Source of the DNA: Brachionus plicatilis
Taxonomy: Eukaryota; Rotifera; Eurotatoria; Ploima; Brachionidae
Assembly: GCA_010279815.1 (NCBI GenBank)
Contig: QEOQ01000180.1
Location: 2,043,151 to 2,107,150 of the forward strand
Direction: 5' to 3'
Length of the DNA stretch: 64,000 bases
Each line of letters starts with the position of its first letter. Within the stretch, counting starts at the first letter, position 1. The notes under the pieces are model-generated. The model was not told where the DNA came from. It searched no databases and saw only the letters and a program-made list of their open reading frames with translations. The position numbers and the translations under genes were made by a program. Positions 35,401 through 47,041 of this stretch are shown here, piece after piece.

Positions 35401-38400
35401 CAGCTATCAACAACAAGATCTTAAACGACGCTTATTCAGTGGTAAATAAACTTTTTAATAAATAATTTAGACCGATCAATTTTATGACCCACTGATCATA
35501 TAAATATAAATTAATAAGTAACTTACTAGAATATTATCAAAAATAATCCAACATTTTAGTGAATTAAATTTAATTGTTTTTTTTTCAAAATAAATTTTAA
35601 GTTTGAAAAACTGCCAGATGATTTAACATTGAAACACGAAATGACTTAAAAATTTGAGACATATTCATGCTTTTCAAATATCTATCAAAAAATTATTTTT
35701 AAGCAAGAATATTTAAGAATAAATTTAAATATAGCTTAAAGTTTTAGTTTAATATTGAACTTAAATTATTTAAATTTAATTTCTAATTATGGGAAAATAT
35801 TTTAAAAAAGTTTTTAATAAAAAATGGTTTGTGTAAGCTACTATACTTGTTTGAAATTAATGTTTCTCATTTAACAATCAAAACCTATTTGTTAATTGTT
35901 TTTTTAAATTTCATAGCTAGCCTTGTATGTGAATGTATGAATTAATACTTAAAACTCGGATTTAAATGTCCGGAGTAAAAATTTTTTCAAAAGTTATAAT
36001 AAATCCTGCATTAAAATTTTTATAAAACTTCTAACTTGTTGCTGCAATAAGTACGAAACAAGTTCAAAACATTTGAATAATTTTTAAATACTTAAATTTC
36101 ATTTAAAAACAAAAGTTTTTTTGAAATTGTTTTGGACTTGCGGCATTAAGTCTGATATTTTTATAAAATTTCAAGAATCGATGCAAAATCTATAATTATT
36201 TATTTTAAAAATTTCAATAATTAATCCCGTATTGCTTTACAAGATTTAACGGTACTTTTTTCCTTAATTAAATTATTAATATTTCATATTTTAAAAATTT
36301 AAATGCATCTTTGTCACCTAAACTTCGTTTAACTTCGAATTAAAGTGCATTTAAAAAAGAAAAATTACTAATTTATTATATAAAAAATTACGCAAGATTG
36401 GACGATTTTTAATATATTTAAAAAATGATTTTTAATGATGTTTTATTTTTCAGACTAAAAGTTTTTTATTTAAAAATTTAATTTATTCTTCACATAAAAA
36501 ATATGATCACTAAATGAATAAATAATTAATTATAAACGATTATTATATAGAGAGAAAAATATTCTCCTGAGTCAATTTTTATGAAAGAAGTGTAATAATA
36601 TAATAGCCGATTTAGTGAAAATTGTTGTCGATTTGGCAAAATGTAAATAATTTTTTATTTTTATATATTTAATCACACAATATATATATATTAAAATGTA
36701 AAAATGTAAATTATTTAAATTTTGCGGTCGATTAGTCGAAAAAAATTAGAAGACAACACAGATATTTTTATATGGTTGGAATAAAAAAAAGCGAAAAATC
36801 AAAATATTAAAATTATTTAGTGAATTCGATGACATAAATGATGAAGAAACTCAGTATATGCTTGGTATAAAATTTTACGAGACATTTTAATTTTTTAAAT
36901 GATTTATAGAACAAAATTAAAATGTCACAATTGACTTATTTCGGTAAATAATATTGTATTTTTACATTTTCGTATTTTTATATATTAATCGCTCAAAAAT
37001 ACTAGAAAATATAAATATATATATATGTGAAAATGTAGAAATGTGAAATTATTCAAATTTTGCAATTGATTAGTCCATAAAAATAAGTCGACCACTAATT
37101 TTTTTGTATTGTTTAAATAAAGTCGATTTAATAATTTATCAAAAATGTGATTCTTTTTGTATCTTAACTTCTGGTTGCATTTAAACAAACAGAATCAAAA
37201 AATTATTTTTCGCAATTTTTCTTAGCAAATTTTATTTGTGTATAATTTTCTATTGCGAGATAAATTCTCAGCTATCTAATTATTTTTCTTGAGTTTGAAT
37301 AAAACTGTATATAAAAATCAAAATATTAAAATCATTTAGCGAATGAAGCTTATTACAAATTTTTGTGAGATATTTAAATTTTTTAAATGATTTATAAAAC
37401 AAAATTAAAAATTCACTATTGACTAATTTCGGTAAAAAAAATTTTTTTTGGTCAAAAGCCAAATAGGAAAAAAGACCACCGCTTGTAATGCAGTACAATT
37501 AGCCTATTTTGTTTTTTTTTCTAAAGAAAATTGGACTAAATCTAAAATTTGGTTGCTAATTAATATTATTAAATATTAGTGATCTTATTAACTAGTACCA
37601 AGTTCTAAATAGTCTATTAAAAATTTCTTTTTAGCATTTAGTGTATTGTAAATTTGAATAAATAAATTATTAACCAATTCTATTTTACAAAATTCAAATA
37701 CGAATATTTTTTTAATTCACTTTTTTTTTTTTCTTTTTTTTTTCATTTTGTCAGTGTGAACTTATCAATAAATAATGATAATAATTATTAAATAGAAAAA
37801 AAATTTTAGCAATAAAAATAAAATCATTAAGTTAAATTAGGAGAAAATATTACCTTCATGTTGAAATTAATAAGTTGACGTTTATTTTTGTTATTGTTTA
37901 TAATTACTTTTTGTTGAAAATAATTTTTTTACTGTCGAAATTAATTAGTTGTAAAAAAAAATTGTTGAATACAATTACTTTTTGTTCAATTAAATTAGTT
38001 TATTTACAAAAATTTTTATTTTAAGTTTAAAATAATTTCTTTCTTTTGAAAAAATAATAATAATAATTTATTATATTGTACAATATTTCAATAATCAAAA
38101 TAAAAAAAATAAATAAAAAACAAAAAACATATTTGATTATTGCCACAGTATTCCTCAACATTATTTAGCTTTTGCTGGTCTTCAAGCTTTTGCTTTTAAA
38201 GCAAAAGTTTTCTGAATAATCTTCAATGGAAATTTATCAAAATTAACTTTATTATCGAATTCTAGTTTATTAGATCTCGAGTTATTGTAATCGAGATTCA
38301 TATTAAACTTGAATTGGATATATCTAATAAAACAAAATTTTCAGAATTACCTATTTTCTTTATTAAAGCATTGCCATTATTTAAATAATTTGCATTCTGT

Positions 38401-41400
38401 AATAACCCAGTTTTAATAGCCTTGGCTTCATCTGCAATTAAAATTTCTGGTTTAAAACCCTATTTGAAGTTTATGATCAATTTTTGATGCTCAAAATGAT
38501 CAAATCAAACTAAAACTATTAGATAAATTGTTATTTCTTATTAGAAATAATGCAGAGATATATTTTTTATACAATGTGAGGATTTAGTATACAATGTTAA
38601 ATAAAAAAATAAACTTGGCAAAATCAAAATGTACATTGCAAAATGTACACCATCGAAATGATGCTATTTTGAGTGGATAATTTTTTGCAGACTTTTGCAG
38701 ATTTTACCTTTAGATTTAACAAAGTATGTTAAAACCAAAAATTTACGTCTGCACTAATTGTATTTAAAAATTAAAATTTATTTTAAATTTTTAGTTTGAT
38801 TTGATAATTTTGAGCATCGAAAATTGATCATAAACTTCATCTTGCCTATTTGAAGACATTTTTTAGTTGTTTTTTTGGTACTGTTAATATAAATTCAAAA
38901 TTCAAATCTCCAGTCTCTGTTGAAAAAATACTAATACAAATTAGAGTTGTTTAAAAGTCACAAATCTGAAGTCAAGTCCAAGTCCAGACTTTTATTTTTA
39001 ATTCCAACGTGAGCAAGGCTTTAAAATTTTGAATACTGAAGAAGAAATTTATGCTAAAATTGCAACAAAATTCTGATATTGGGCAAGTCTATTGCATTAG
39101 ACAACCCAAGAGTATATAAATTTTTTGATATAAAGCCTGATCTAGCAAATTTAAAAAAAAAAATTCTGGACTTGGATTTTTTTTAGGACTTTTAAACAAC
39201 TCTGATACAAATACCTTTAACTTCTTGCACTCTGTTTGCAAATCAGCAACTTTCCACGATAAATAAACCATTTTAATTCAATTTAATTTGAATTTTTTTA
39301 AAACTCCAAACTAAATATTGTAGAATAAAATAAATTATTTTCAACAAAACTAAATTAAAATAAACAAAAACTAATTAATTTCAGTTTGTTGAGTAAATTT
39401 TTTTTGTCCAAAATAGAATTTTTATTTTTTCAACCAAAAGTAACTAATCACAACAAAAAGTAATTATTTTCAAAGTACAGGTAATTAACAGCCTTAAATA
39501 AGTAGAATTATTAACAGAGTTGGTCAAAAGTCAAACTTTAAAGTCAGAATCGTTAAAAGTCAAAGTCAGATTTTGACTTGAATTTAAAATAATTTCAAAG
39601 TCAAAATCTGACCTTGACTTGAGTCCACTCAAGTCAACTAAATTATTTTCTAATTTTTAAATCTTCTTTAACTTAATTAAAAAAATTATGAAAATAAATA
39701 TTTATATATATTTAAGCTTAAAAAATGTTGCAAATATTGAAAAAAAATGTAGGACTTTTAGTCATTTTTAAAAACACACTAAATAAAAGAAAGTAAAATT
39801 AAATATTAAAAGGCTTATTATTTTTTTTAATTAATTTTTTATTTGAACAAGTTTTTATAAAAAGTTTTTAATAGTGATACTTTATTGAATAAGTTATATT
39901 TAAAAATTAATTTTTAATTTTTTTTTTTTAATCTTTAACTTACTTTAAATAACTTTTTTTAAAATTTTTGACACAAGTCAAGTGCAAGTCAGTACTTTGA
40001 CTTGTTTCAAAAATTCGAAAATAATCAATTCAAAAATTTTACTAATTTTTAAAATAGAATTAAAATATATAAAAAAAATTATAAATCTTGAATTTTTTAT
40101 TCAGGAAAAAATAAAATTTAAAGTCAAAGTCCAGACTTGACTTTGACTTTTGACCAACTCTGGTCATTAACAAGCCGACAAAAAAAAAAAGATCAGTCAG
40201 TCGAGCACACTATTGATGAGGTCCAGACCCAAAAAAAAACTTAAAAAAAAACAAAAAATTAAAAATTTATCCAAAAAAGCAATTACCAGACGAAAACCAA
40301 GTTTATTACATAACAGAAGTGGACGAAACAAGCTGCATGGGAGTCACAGTCGACAAAATTTCCTTCACTAATCCTCAGGACTTGCTTTTGATAATAGGCA
40401 CCCTGCGCAAACAGCTGCTATTCAACGAGCTTCTGCTGTCGTGCATGAGGCGCTTGTGCACCTCCACACTCAACATGTCCAACAACAACTACAACATGAC
40501 CAACTACAACTACACCAATGTAAGTAGCCCGAATGTGCGCATTTTAGAGATCGGCCTGCTAGCGCCATTCGTGGTCTCGGTGATCATGCAGCATCCGAAG
40601 CTAATGTGCTACACGACCATAGAAATAGACGTGAGCAGAGGCAGCATTGAGACCCGATTCCGCGACCACAACGACCTGCACAATCCCAGCGTGATAAGCG
40701 AAATAATCCGGCGTTGCCACTCCATTCCAGTGACCATCCGAGCTCTGCTCATGAAATACAAACAAAACTCGGCGTTGGACAGGCGAGCCAAAGCCAACGA
40801 CGGCAATTATCCGGATGACAACGGCAAAAACAGCCGCCACAAGCCCAACAGCCAAAATGACCACAATGTGGAGCAGACCGATCAGCACATGACGTCAGAG
40901 AACGAACACTTTTCGGCAATTGGCCCCGACGAAATGCAAATAGCACCATCGGACGCCGATTGCCAAATAAAGTGCTCCAAGCAGGAACAAGCGGCCAGTT
41001 CGGCCGAGCTGAAGCCAAAGGCGAAAAGCGACGAGAGCCAGCCGGACGACGACGACACAAAAACCGACATTGACGACGAGCTGGACAAGTCCAAGCTGGA
41101 CGCCGCCAAAGCAAAGAGCGGCGCCGACTCGTCGGCCGTGGCCAAAAAGCGCAAGGCCTCGTGCTCTTCTGCTAGCGACTCGGTGCCGTGCACGCCCGCA
41201 CTCTCCACCAGCAATCCGCCGTCCGCCAAACGCAAAATGACCCACAGCCAGTCCAGCGACATCAAACGACACAACTCCATGAACGAAGAGTGGCGCGGCC
41301 TGAACGGCAACTCGGCGAGCAAAAAACAAAAGCTAAAGGCGTCCGCGTCCTCCATTGACGTCACTCAAAAGCCCGAGCAGTCAGTGGCGCTGAAAAAAAG

Positions 41401-42874
41401 CGAACTGTCGTCAAAAAGCGGTCAAAATGCGCTCAAAAAAGAGGCCAACGTACTGGGCTCGTCGAATGCGTGCATGAAAGCGCCAAAGGAGGCCAAAGCG
41501 GCGCACAAAACTCCATCTGGCACCAGTCAAGCTAAAAAAGTGGCGGCCAGCAGTGCGACCGGCGCCAAAAACGCGGCGTCCGGCCAACCGCGACCCAAGA
41601 GCGAAGACCAAGCGAAAACAACAAAAATTGCCAAAGAAAAAAGTCAAAAATCGTCCACGCCAGCCAAAGGCCTTAACATAAGCAGCACCGAAATTCAACT
41701 AAAACAACAACAATCGCCCCAAGTCAACCTGTCCTCGGCTAACCTGATCAATTCGTCCAGCGACAAAATACGCGACAGCCAGCCCAGTCACCGCACTCCG
41801 TCGCCATCGGCCTCGTCCCTCTCCTCGCTTTCCATGTCCACATCACTGGTCAGTCCGTCCAACGACTACCTGAACAGCGACACCGACTCAAATCTAAAAT
41901 ACGAGCCGGCTCTCATCTCACGGCCCAAGCTGAAGCAAATCAAAGAGTCAGAGCTGAAAAAAAGTCTAAAAACAAACGCGGACAGTCCACAACAACCGAA
42001 GCCGAACACGCCGCCATTCACCAGCAACAAGCCCAACATAGCCCAGAGTCTAGGCCTGGGCATCGGAGCCAGCCTAAAGGGCGGCTTCAAAATACCGCAC
42101 AAAACAAAGCCGTCTAGTGACGACGACGACAGTCTAAAGAACCCGCTGTCTTGCTCGTCGCCCATTGTCAAGAACGCGCTGGGCTCGCCGAACAAGTCGT
42201 CGTCGTCGTCGTCGCCTCAGTACGACCCGACGGCACCCGGCCTGGTCTCGGCAAAAAGCATGAGCAAGGGCCGGGCCACTGGCCGCGCCAGCTTTGGCGC
42301 CAAGCCGGTCCAGAGGCCGGGCGGCCAGGCGGCCAGGCCGCCGACCCCCGTACCCCTCTCTCACAGCAAAAAGGTGCCGCCTGTTCCGCTGATGTCGGCC
42401 AGCAAAATTCAGCCACTAATGTCCTTCAACTCGACCATTCAATCGTCGGACTTGACTCCGTCGTCGCCGTCGCCGCAGGACGAGCTGGGTGCGCGCAAAA
42501 AGTCGGACACTGCGGCGCCGCCCGACAGCCCTGTCTCTGACAACACTCTGGACTCGGTGAAGCCCAAAGTGATACCTTTGGAGAGGAACACGGCCAAGAG
42601 TGACAGAAGTGGCAGAGGAAAGCAAGCGGACAAGAGCGGTGGATGCGGAGGTGAGCGCGATGATGTGCACGACGCCAATTTGGTCGGTGATCATGCGAGT
42701 TTTTTTCGCAGCACTTTTTCCACGCGCAACATCACCAATGGCAACGAGGTGTTGGCCATGTCGGCCTTGTCCGGCCACAAAGTGGTGCCCTATGTGCCAT
42801 CGCCCGCAGCCCGACTCACCAATTCGCCTGGCATTCTCGAGGAAGACCTGGTCAATGGCGCTCTCACTGGCTGA
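32471..42874 (+). CDS. MED1: Mediator of RNA polymerase II transcription subunit 1
   Basis: There are seven exons: 32471-32654, 32726-32928, 32993-33096, 33155-33652, 35152-35285, 35341-35441 and 40280-42874 (TGA 42872-42874). They join in phase to 1272 codons. Family landmarks are DDFYFEVAIALSGEI, LSKHIEGVKCNF, GFKAIQCLEKDLSQLY, GQPLRLYYYLSPLDLI, PATFQVKLNKPV, QLPDENQVYYITEVD, DKISFTNPQDLLLIIGTLRK and RCHSIPVTIRALLMKY. The rest of the last exon (about 700 residues) is a low-complexity Ser/Lys/Pro tail with acidic runs (QPDDDDTKTDIDDELD), matching the disordered tail of MED1. MED1 is a nuclear coactivator subunit bridging transcription factors and Pol II. The last exon is far richer in G+C than the earlier ones. 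The N-terminus could extend upstream by another exon (see 27707-27799). The 4.8-kb intron 35442-40279 is full of repeats. Confidence 0.92.
34500..34720. repeat. Foldback element in a MED1 intron
   Basis: A left arm GATTATAAACGCAAAAAATA followed by CGGAAAAATTT matches the reverse complement of the right arm near 34625-34660. Outer purine-rich GAGAGAAAAAAAAAACG pairs with the pyrimidine-rich sequence ending CTCTCGGG near 34717. No ORF. It is a MITE-like palindrome inside the intron 33653-35151. Confidence 0.6.
36600..37440. repeat. Diverged tandem duplication (~350-480 bp units) in a MED1 intron
   Basis: Two blocks recur in the same order and orientation. Block A: TTTTTATATATTTAATC/TTTTTATATATTAATCGCTC, then AATTATTTAAATTTTGCGG or similar, then TCGATTAGTC or similar (36645-36740 and 36965-37080). 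Block B: AAAATATTAAAATTATTTAG, then a GAGACATTTTAATTTTTTAA variant, then ACAAAATTAAAA...TTTCGGTAAA (36800-36950 and 37318-37440). No coding frame is preserved. Confidence 0.6.
38465..38850. repeat. Inverted-repeat element in a MED1 intron
   Basis: About 50-bp arms are nearly perfect inverted copies. GAAGTTTATGATCAATTTTT near 38466, followed by GATGCTCAAAATGATCAAAT, pairs with the complementary sequence at about 38790-38845. The interior of about 270 bp has no ORF. Confidence 0.65.
38943..39203. repeat. AGAGTTG-TIR foldback element, copy 2
   Basis: Left end AGAGTTGTTTAAAAGTC (38943) and right end GACTTTTAAACAACTCT (ending 39203) are perfect inverted copies. The arms continue with CAAGTCCAAGTCCAGA and its complement. 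A MITE-like element of about 260 bp in a MED1 intron. Confidence 0.7.
39516..40161. repeat. AGAGTTG-TIR foldback element, copy 3
   Basis: Left end AGAGTTGGTCAAAAGTCAAA (39516) is matched by the inverted right end TTTGACTTTTGACCAACTCT (ending 40161). The subterminal regions contain many AAGTCAA/TTGACTT words in both orientations. The ends have the same design as the copies at 38943 and 4503, and a lone end of the family lies at about 47300-47321. Located just upstream of the last MED1 exon. Confidence 0.72.
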
Positions 42875-43657
42875 CACTCTCACACTTGTTTTATTGGATT
42901 TACTACCGCCGACCATTCTCGAACGGTTCCAATTGTTTTGTTTTGCAATTTTTGGCAATTTTCTTGTAAATATTGTAATAAATTTTAAAAATGAGATTTT
43001 AGTCTTTTTATTTTACGCAGAGAGAGAGAGAGAGAGAGAGAGACAGATAGATAGATAGAGAGAGAGAGATAAGGTAAATTATGAAAATAATTTAAGCTAT
43101 TGTGGCATTCGTTTCGGTTTTTTTTTTTTCATTTTTCCTTTTTTTTTTCTACTTCTTCTTGTTCTTCTAGCTGAAATCAAAATTCCATTTTTACGAACAG
43201 TTTATTCGAAGACTTGGTCCGGACGGATGCGCAAGTCTAAGACCATGATTTTCTTTGTGTACGTCTATCAATTGTGTTAAGCGGCTAAATAGCTTGGAAA
43301 AATGTTTTAATTTTGCTGTCGTCACTTATTATTTGGCATTTTTTTTTTTTTTTCGTTTTTTCAAATTTATTTTTTTTATGGATCATATTGGAAATTTTTA
43401 AATTTATAAATTTTTCTATTTTGAATTTTTAATTTACAAAAGAAATAAACATATAGATAAATAAATAAATAAATAATTAAATATATATATATATATACAT
43501 ACATGTTTTAGAGCACAGACAGGAAATTAAAGTATAATTATTTGAATTATATTTATATAAATAAATATTTAAAAATTATTTTTTTTTTTATTCCAAATTT
43601 GAAAAAAAAATCTAATGTGAAATGTTTTTATGAAAAATAAAAGATTAAAATTATTTG
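42875..43657. other. MED1 3' flank
   Basis: It contains AATAAA near 42978, a good candidate poly(A) signal for MED1, the purine microsatellite listed separately, and long T runs. No gene is recognised. Confidence 0.5.
43019..43071. repeat. (AG)n / (GATA)n microsatellite
   Basis: A run of AG dinucleotides about 24 nt long, then GACAGATAGATAGATAGAGA and further AG units. A simple compound repeat just beyond the MED1 3' end. Confidence 0.9.
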
Positions 43658-43666
43658 TTGCATGAG

Positions 43667-45691
43667 GGTTATGTCTAAAACATACGCCCATCAAGATTGC
43701 GAAAAAACAACACCGGGTGTAAATCACCAAAATTTTTGTAAAAGTGAATTTTTTTTCGGATACATTTATTCCTAATTATCTGAATTTAACTATACACCCA
43801 TTTTCATCTAAAAAAAAAATTGTCATCACCTTTAAATTTCGAATGAAAAAAAACAACCCAATACACCCAAAAACACCCTCATAACTTTCCAGATACACCC
43901 CAAAACTGATCATATTTTTGAATAGAGCATAAAAATATCTACTAGAAAATATAGTTTTTATAAATTAAATAATTTGATTTTGCCATTAAAAATCGAAAAA
44001 ACAACTTTTTTGGCTCTTCGACAATACACCCTGATTTTTTTGCCTTTTTCCATTTTTTTTCCACAATAAAAAATAATAATTATAGGTTATCGATCCCGAG
44101 GAATCTGAAAATAAAATCAGATTTGTTCTATCTGAATTAGTTTTTAAAGTAAGTTTATTGTTTTTTTTTTAAGATTTTGTTAAATGTGTATAAAACCTCT
44201 ACAATGGTCTTCTATTGTAAATCGAATATAAGGAAAAGCTTAAAAATAAATATTTCACTTGATCTCTGACTTTTAATCAAAAAAATTACGATTTTAATAT
44301 GCTGCAAAAAAACCAAGTGTAAATCACAAAAATTTTTAAAAAATATCTAACGAAATTTGATAAAAAAATTTAATTTATCTTTTTAAAAAAAGAATAATCA
44401 TCACAGGGTGAATATAAACTAAGTCAAAATAATGGAAGTAACAATTTATGTGAACAATCATTTTTAGCTTTTCGATTCGCAAAAAAATATTAATTACATA
44501 ATTTTCAAAAAATTTATCTTTTGAATAAATTAATTTAATAAAAAAAGTGTCTAAAATATTTTTTTTATGGTTCATTTTTTTTTAAGTTCGATTGAACTAA
44601 AAACAAAATTCATTTTTTCTCTTGAATCTGACTAAAATTTAGTTTTCCAACATACCTTCTTTTCGTTTTCTCTATTAATATTTTGTCAATTTCCTACTTT
44701 ATTTTTAAGATTTGTTTGAATTTTTGGCATTGTGTATTTTGGAATAAAGAACAAAAACAAAAATTTTAAATTTAAATAAATTTATACATTTAGGTCTAAA
44801 ATTTGTTCAGCAAAATGTGTTTGCTGACACAAAAAAAAACAGATTTAAAATTAAATTCTTTAAAAATAACTTTTTAAAAAAATTTTGTCATAATAATTCA
44901 TTAATTTCAAAACGAATTCAATCTATATAATAGCTGCTTAAAAGTCGAAGCCAAAGTCTGACTATGATGATGATTTTTTTCGTCAAAAAGTAGAATTTTT
45001 GAAAAAAATAGTTAATTAAACCTTTTTTATCAATCAACAATTCGATTTAATTGAAATTAATCAAAAAAAATATCTGAAATCAAAGTTTTGACTTAAGACG
45101 TCTTTTTCAGACGAAATTCAAGGTGAATTTTAGTCTTTAAATTGTCACTTAAATTAAATAAAATAAATATATTAGGTACTATTCACATAACCTGGACTCA
45201 TACTGTTTACAAAAATATTGACACAAATTTATGGACTCAAAATCATTTTTTTAAGATGATTTCAAAATCATTTCATTTCGTTTTCAATCATTTCTTCATA
45301 CTAAAATAAATGATTAAACTGTATAAAAATTCTTCAAGACAAGCTATTCTTGTCTTTAAAATAAGAATCAAATTAAAAAATTAAATTTAGCAAAGAGATT
45401 ACTTTAGTAAAATTATGATTTGCAATAAAAGTTTTAAATTGGGCTAAGTATTCACAATTAGCCATTGAAATTGAAATTGATTGTTTTTGGGTGTTTTGGG
45501 TTGTTTTTTTTTCATTCGAAATTTAAAGGTGATGACAATTTTTTTTTTAGATGAAAATGGGTGTATAGTTAAATTTAGATAATTAGGAATAAATGTATCA
45601 GAAAAAAAATTCACTTTTAAAAAAATTTTGGTGATTTACACCCGGTGTTGTTTTTTCGCAATCTTGATGGGCGTATGTTTTAGACATAACC
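43667..45691. mobile_element. 2-kb DNA element, ~215-bp TIRs and 9-bp target duplication (Mutator-like?)
   Basis: The left TIR (43667 to about 43880) and right TIR (about 45481-45691) are close inverted copies. They start GGTTATGTCTAAAACATACG and include CACCGGGTGTAAATCACC and AAAGGTGATGACAATTTTTT in inverse order. The 9-mer TTGCATGAG is present immediately outside both ends (43658-43666 and 45692-45700), a clean target-site duplication. Long TIRs plus a 9-bp duplication are the signature of Mutator-like elements. The interior has no transposase that I recognise but carries an exon-like segment at 44086-44148. A non-autonomous copy. Confidence 0.82.
44086..44148 (+). other. Exon-like 63-nt segment inside the TIR element
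   Basis: A TATAG acceptor precedes 63 nt open in frame (starts VIDPEESENK, ends SELVFK) that terminate at AAA|GTAAGT, a consensus donor. Codon wording is coding-like while everything around it is AT-rich noise. It could be a remnant exon of the element's own gene or a captured host exon. No family recognised. Confidence 0.4.
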
Positions 45692-45773
45692 TTGCATGAG
45701 CTGGCTCCCAAAAATGCTTGCAATATTGCCATATTTCTTTTCAATGTCAAAGTTGATTTTGACTTTTTAGGGC

Positions 45774-46610
45774 TGATCAATTTCATGACCACCATGTCTT
45801 ATTTTTTATCGAAAAAACGTCATTTAATTTATAGACCAGTTGGTCTCAAAATTTGTTTGAGAAAAAAAAATTTAATTTTATGACCATTTTTATTTTTAGT
45901 TTCGTTTGACTCAAAAATTTGACTAGTCACAATATTTAATTTGATTTTTGAGAAAAAATAAAAAAATATGTATAATTTTAATTTTTGTTTTTACTTCTTA
46001 AATTAAATTTATATTCAGAACATGGAAAAATTGGATAGCCGTATAAGATATCTAGAAGAAGAATACAAAAAAACAGAGCAACAGAAAAAAATCGACAAGC
46101 TTCGTTAAAAATTTAATTCATGTGATTTTGTTTTAAGTCATAGCAGGATAAAAAACTTGAAAAATTTACGAGAAAATGATGATGATAATAGAATAGAAGA
46201 TAATGATGCCGAATTAGTTTTAATTATAATAGTAGGCGCAAAAAACAATAATTAAGAAAAGAGTCAAATCGAAAATTTAATTCAAGGCGATTAGTTAATG
46301 AAGTCTCGACTCAAACTGAATGGTCTCCTTTCATTGATAATCTAATAAATAAAATTTCAAAAAATGGTAACTTAGGTAAATTTAATTTAAGAAGTAAAAA
46401 CAAAAATTAAAATTATATATATTATTTTGTTTTTTTTTAAATAACAAATATTGTGACAAGTCAAATTTTTTCTTAACGAGACTTAAAAAAAAATGTTCAT
46501 AAAATTAAATTTTTTTTTTCTCAAACAAATTTTGAGATCAACTGGTCTATAAATTAAATGGCGTTTTTTTTCGATAAAAAAATAAGGCCTGTTGATCATG
46601 AAATTGATCA
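45774..46610. mobile_element. Second inverted-repeat element, ~240-bp arms
   Basis: TGATCAATTTCATGA at 45774 is mirrored by the right end TCATGAAATTGATCA finishing at 46610. The arms stay complementary for about 240 bp (left to about 46012, right from about 46375), including TTTAATTTATAGACCAGTTG and TTTTTGTTTTTACTTCTTAA. The central part (46020-46375) has coding-like but broken sequence, for example an ATG ORF starting MEKLDSRIRYLEEEYKK at 46023 and a later VNEVSTQTEWSPFIDN block. No target duplication was found. Confidence 0.72.
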
Positions 46611-46740
46611 ATTCCGAATTTTTGAAATTTTCATTTTTAACGTTACACAATTTTTAAAGTTAATAAAAATTTTAAAAATATTGAAATTTTTTCTGATTTT
46701 TTAATTTTCGTATTTTATTTTAAGATTACTTTGGCAATGT

Positions 46741-47041
46741 GAAATTTTAGTTCAAAAATTACAGTACAAAAGGCAAAAATCTTATAATTTTTTTCTAATT
46801 GTGCAAAAATGGTTCTGTAAAAGGGACAATATTGTACAAACTTGTACAAACGAATTCCAAGCTCTGCAAAAACTCTGCTATTTATTGCATAGTTTAATCA
46901 AGTATTTTTTGATGGTGTGCATTTTACAGTAAATTGCAGAGTTTTCGCAGAGCTTGGAATTCGGTAGTACAAATTTTTGCACAATTAGAAAAAAAAATAT
47001 AAAGTTTTTACTTTTTGTACTGTAATTTTTGTACTAAAATT
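46741..47041. repeat. Foldback (palindromic) MITE
   Basis: The left arm has AAAATTACAGTACAAAA, then TTTTTTTCTAATTGTGCAAA, then GAATTCCAAGCTCTGC. It is repeated as the reverse complement in the right arm up to 47041, with a short loop around 46880-46930. Its build (near-perfect hairpin with a GCAGAG/CTCTGC core) resembles the foldback at 117-335. Confidence 0.75.

Noticed and set aside
40601..42958. Many minus-strand ORFs opposite the last MED1 exon
   Set aside because: Low-complexity antisense shadows of the Ser/Lys-rich tail.
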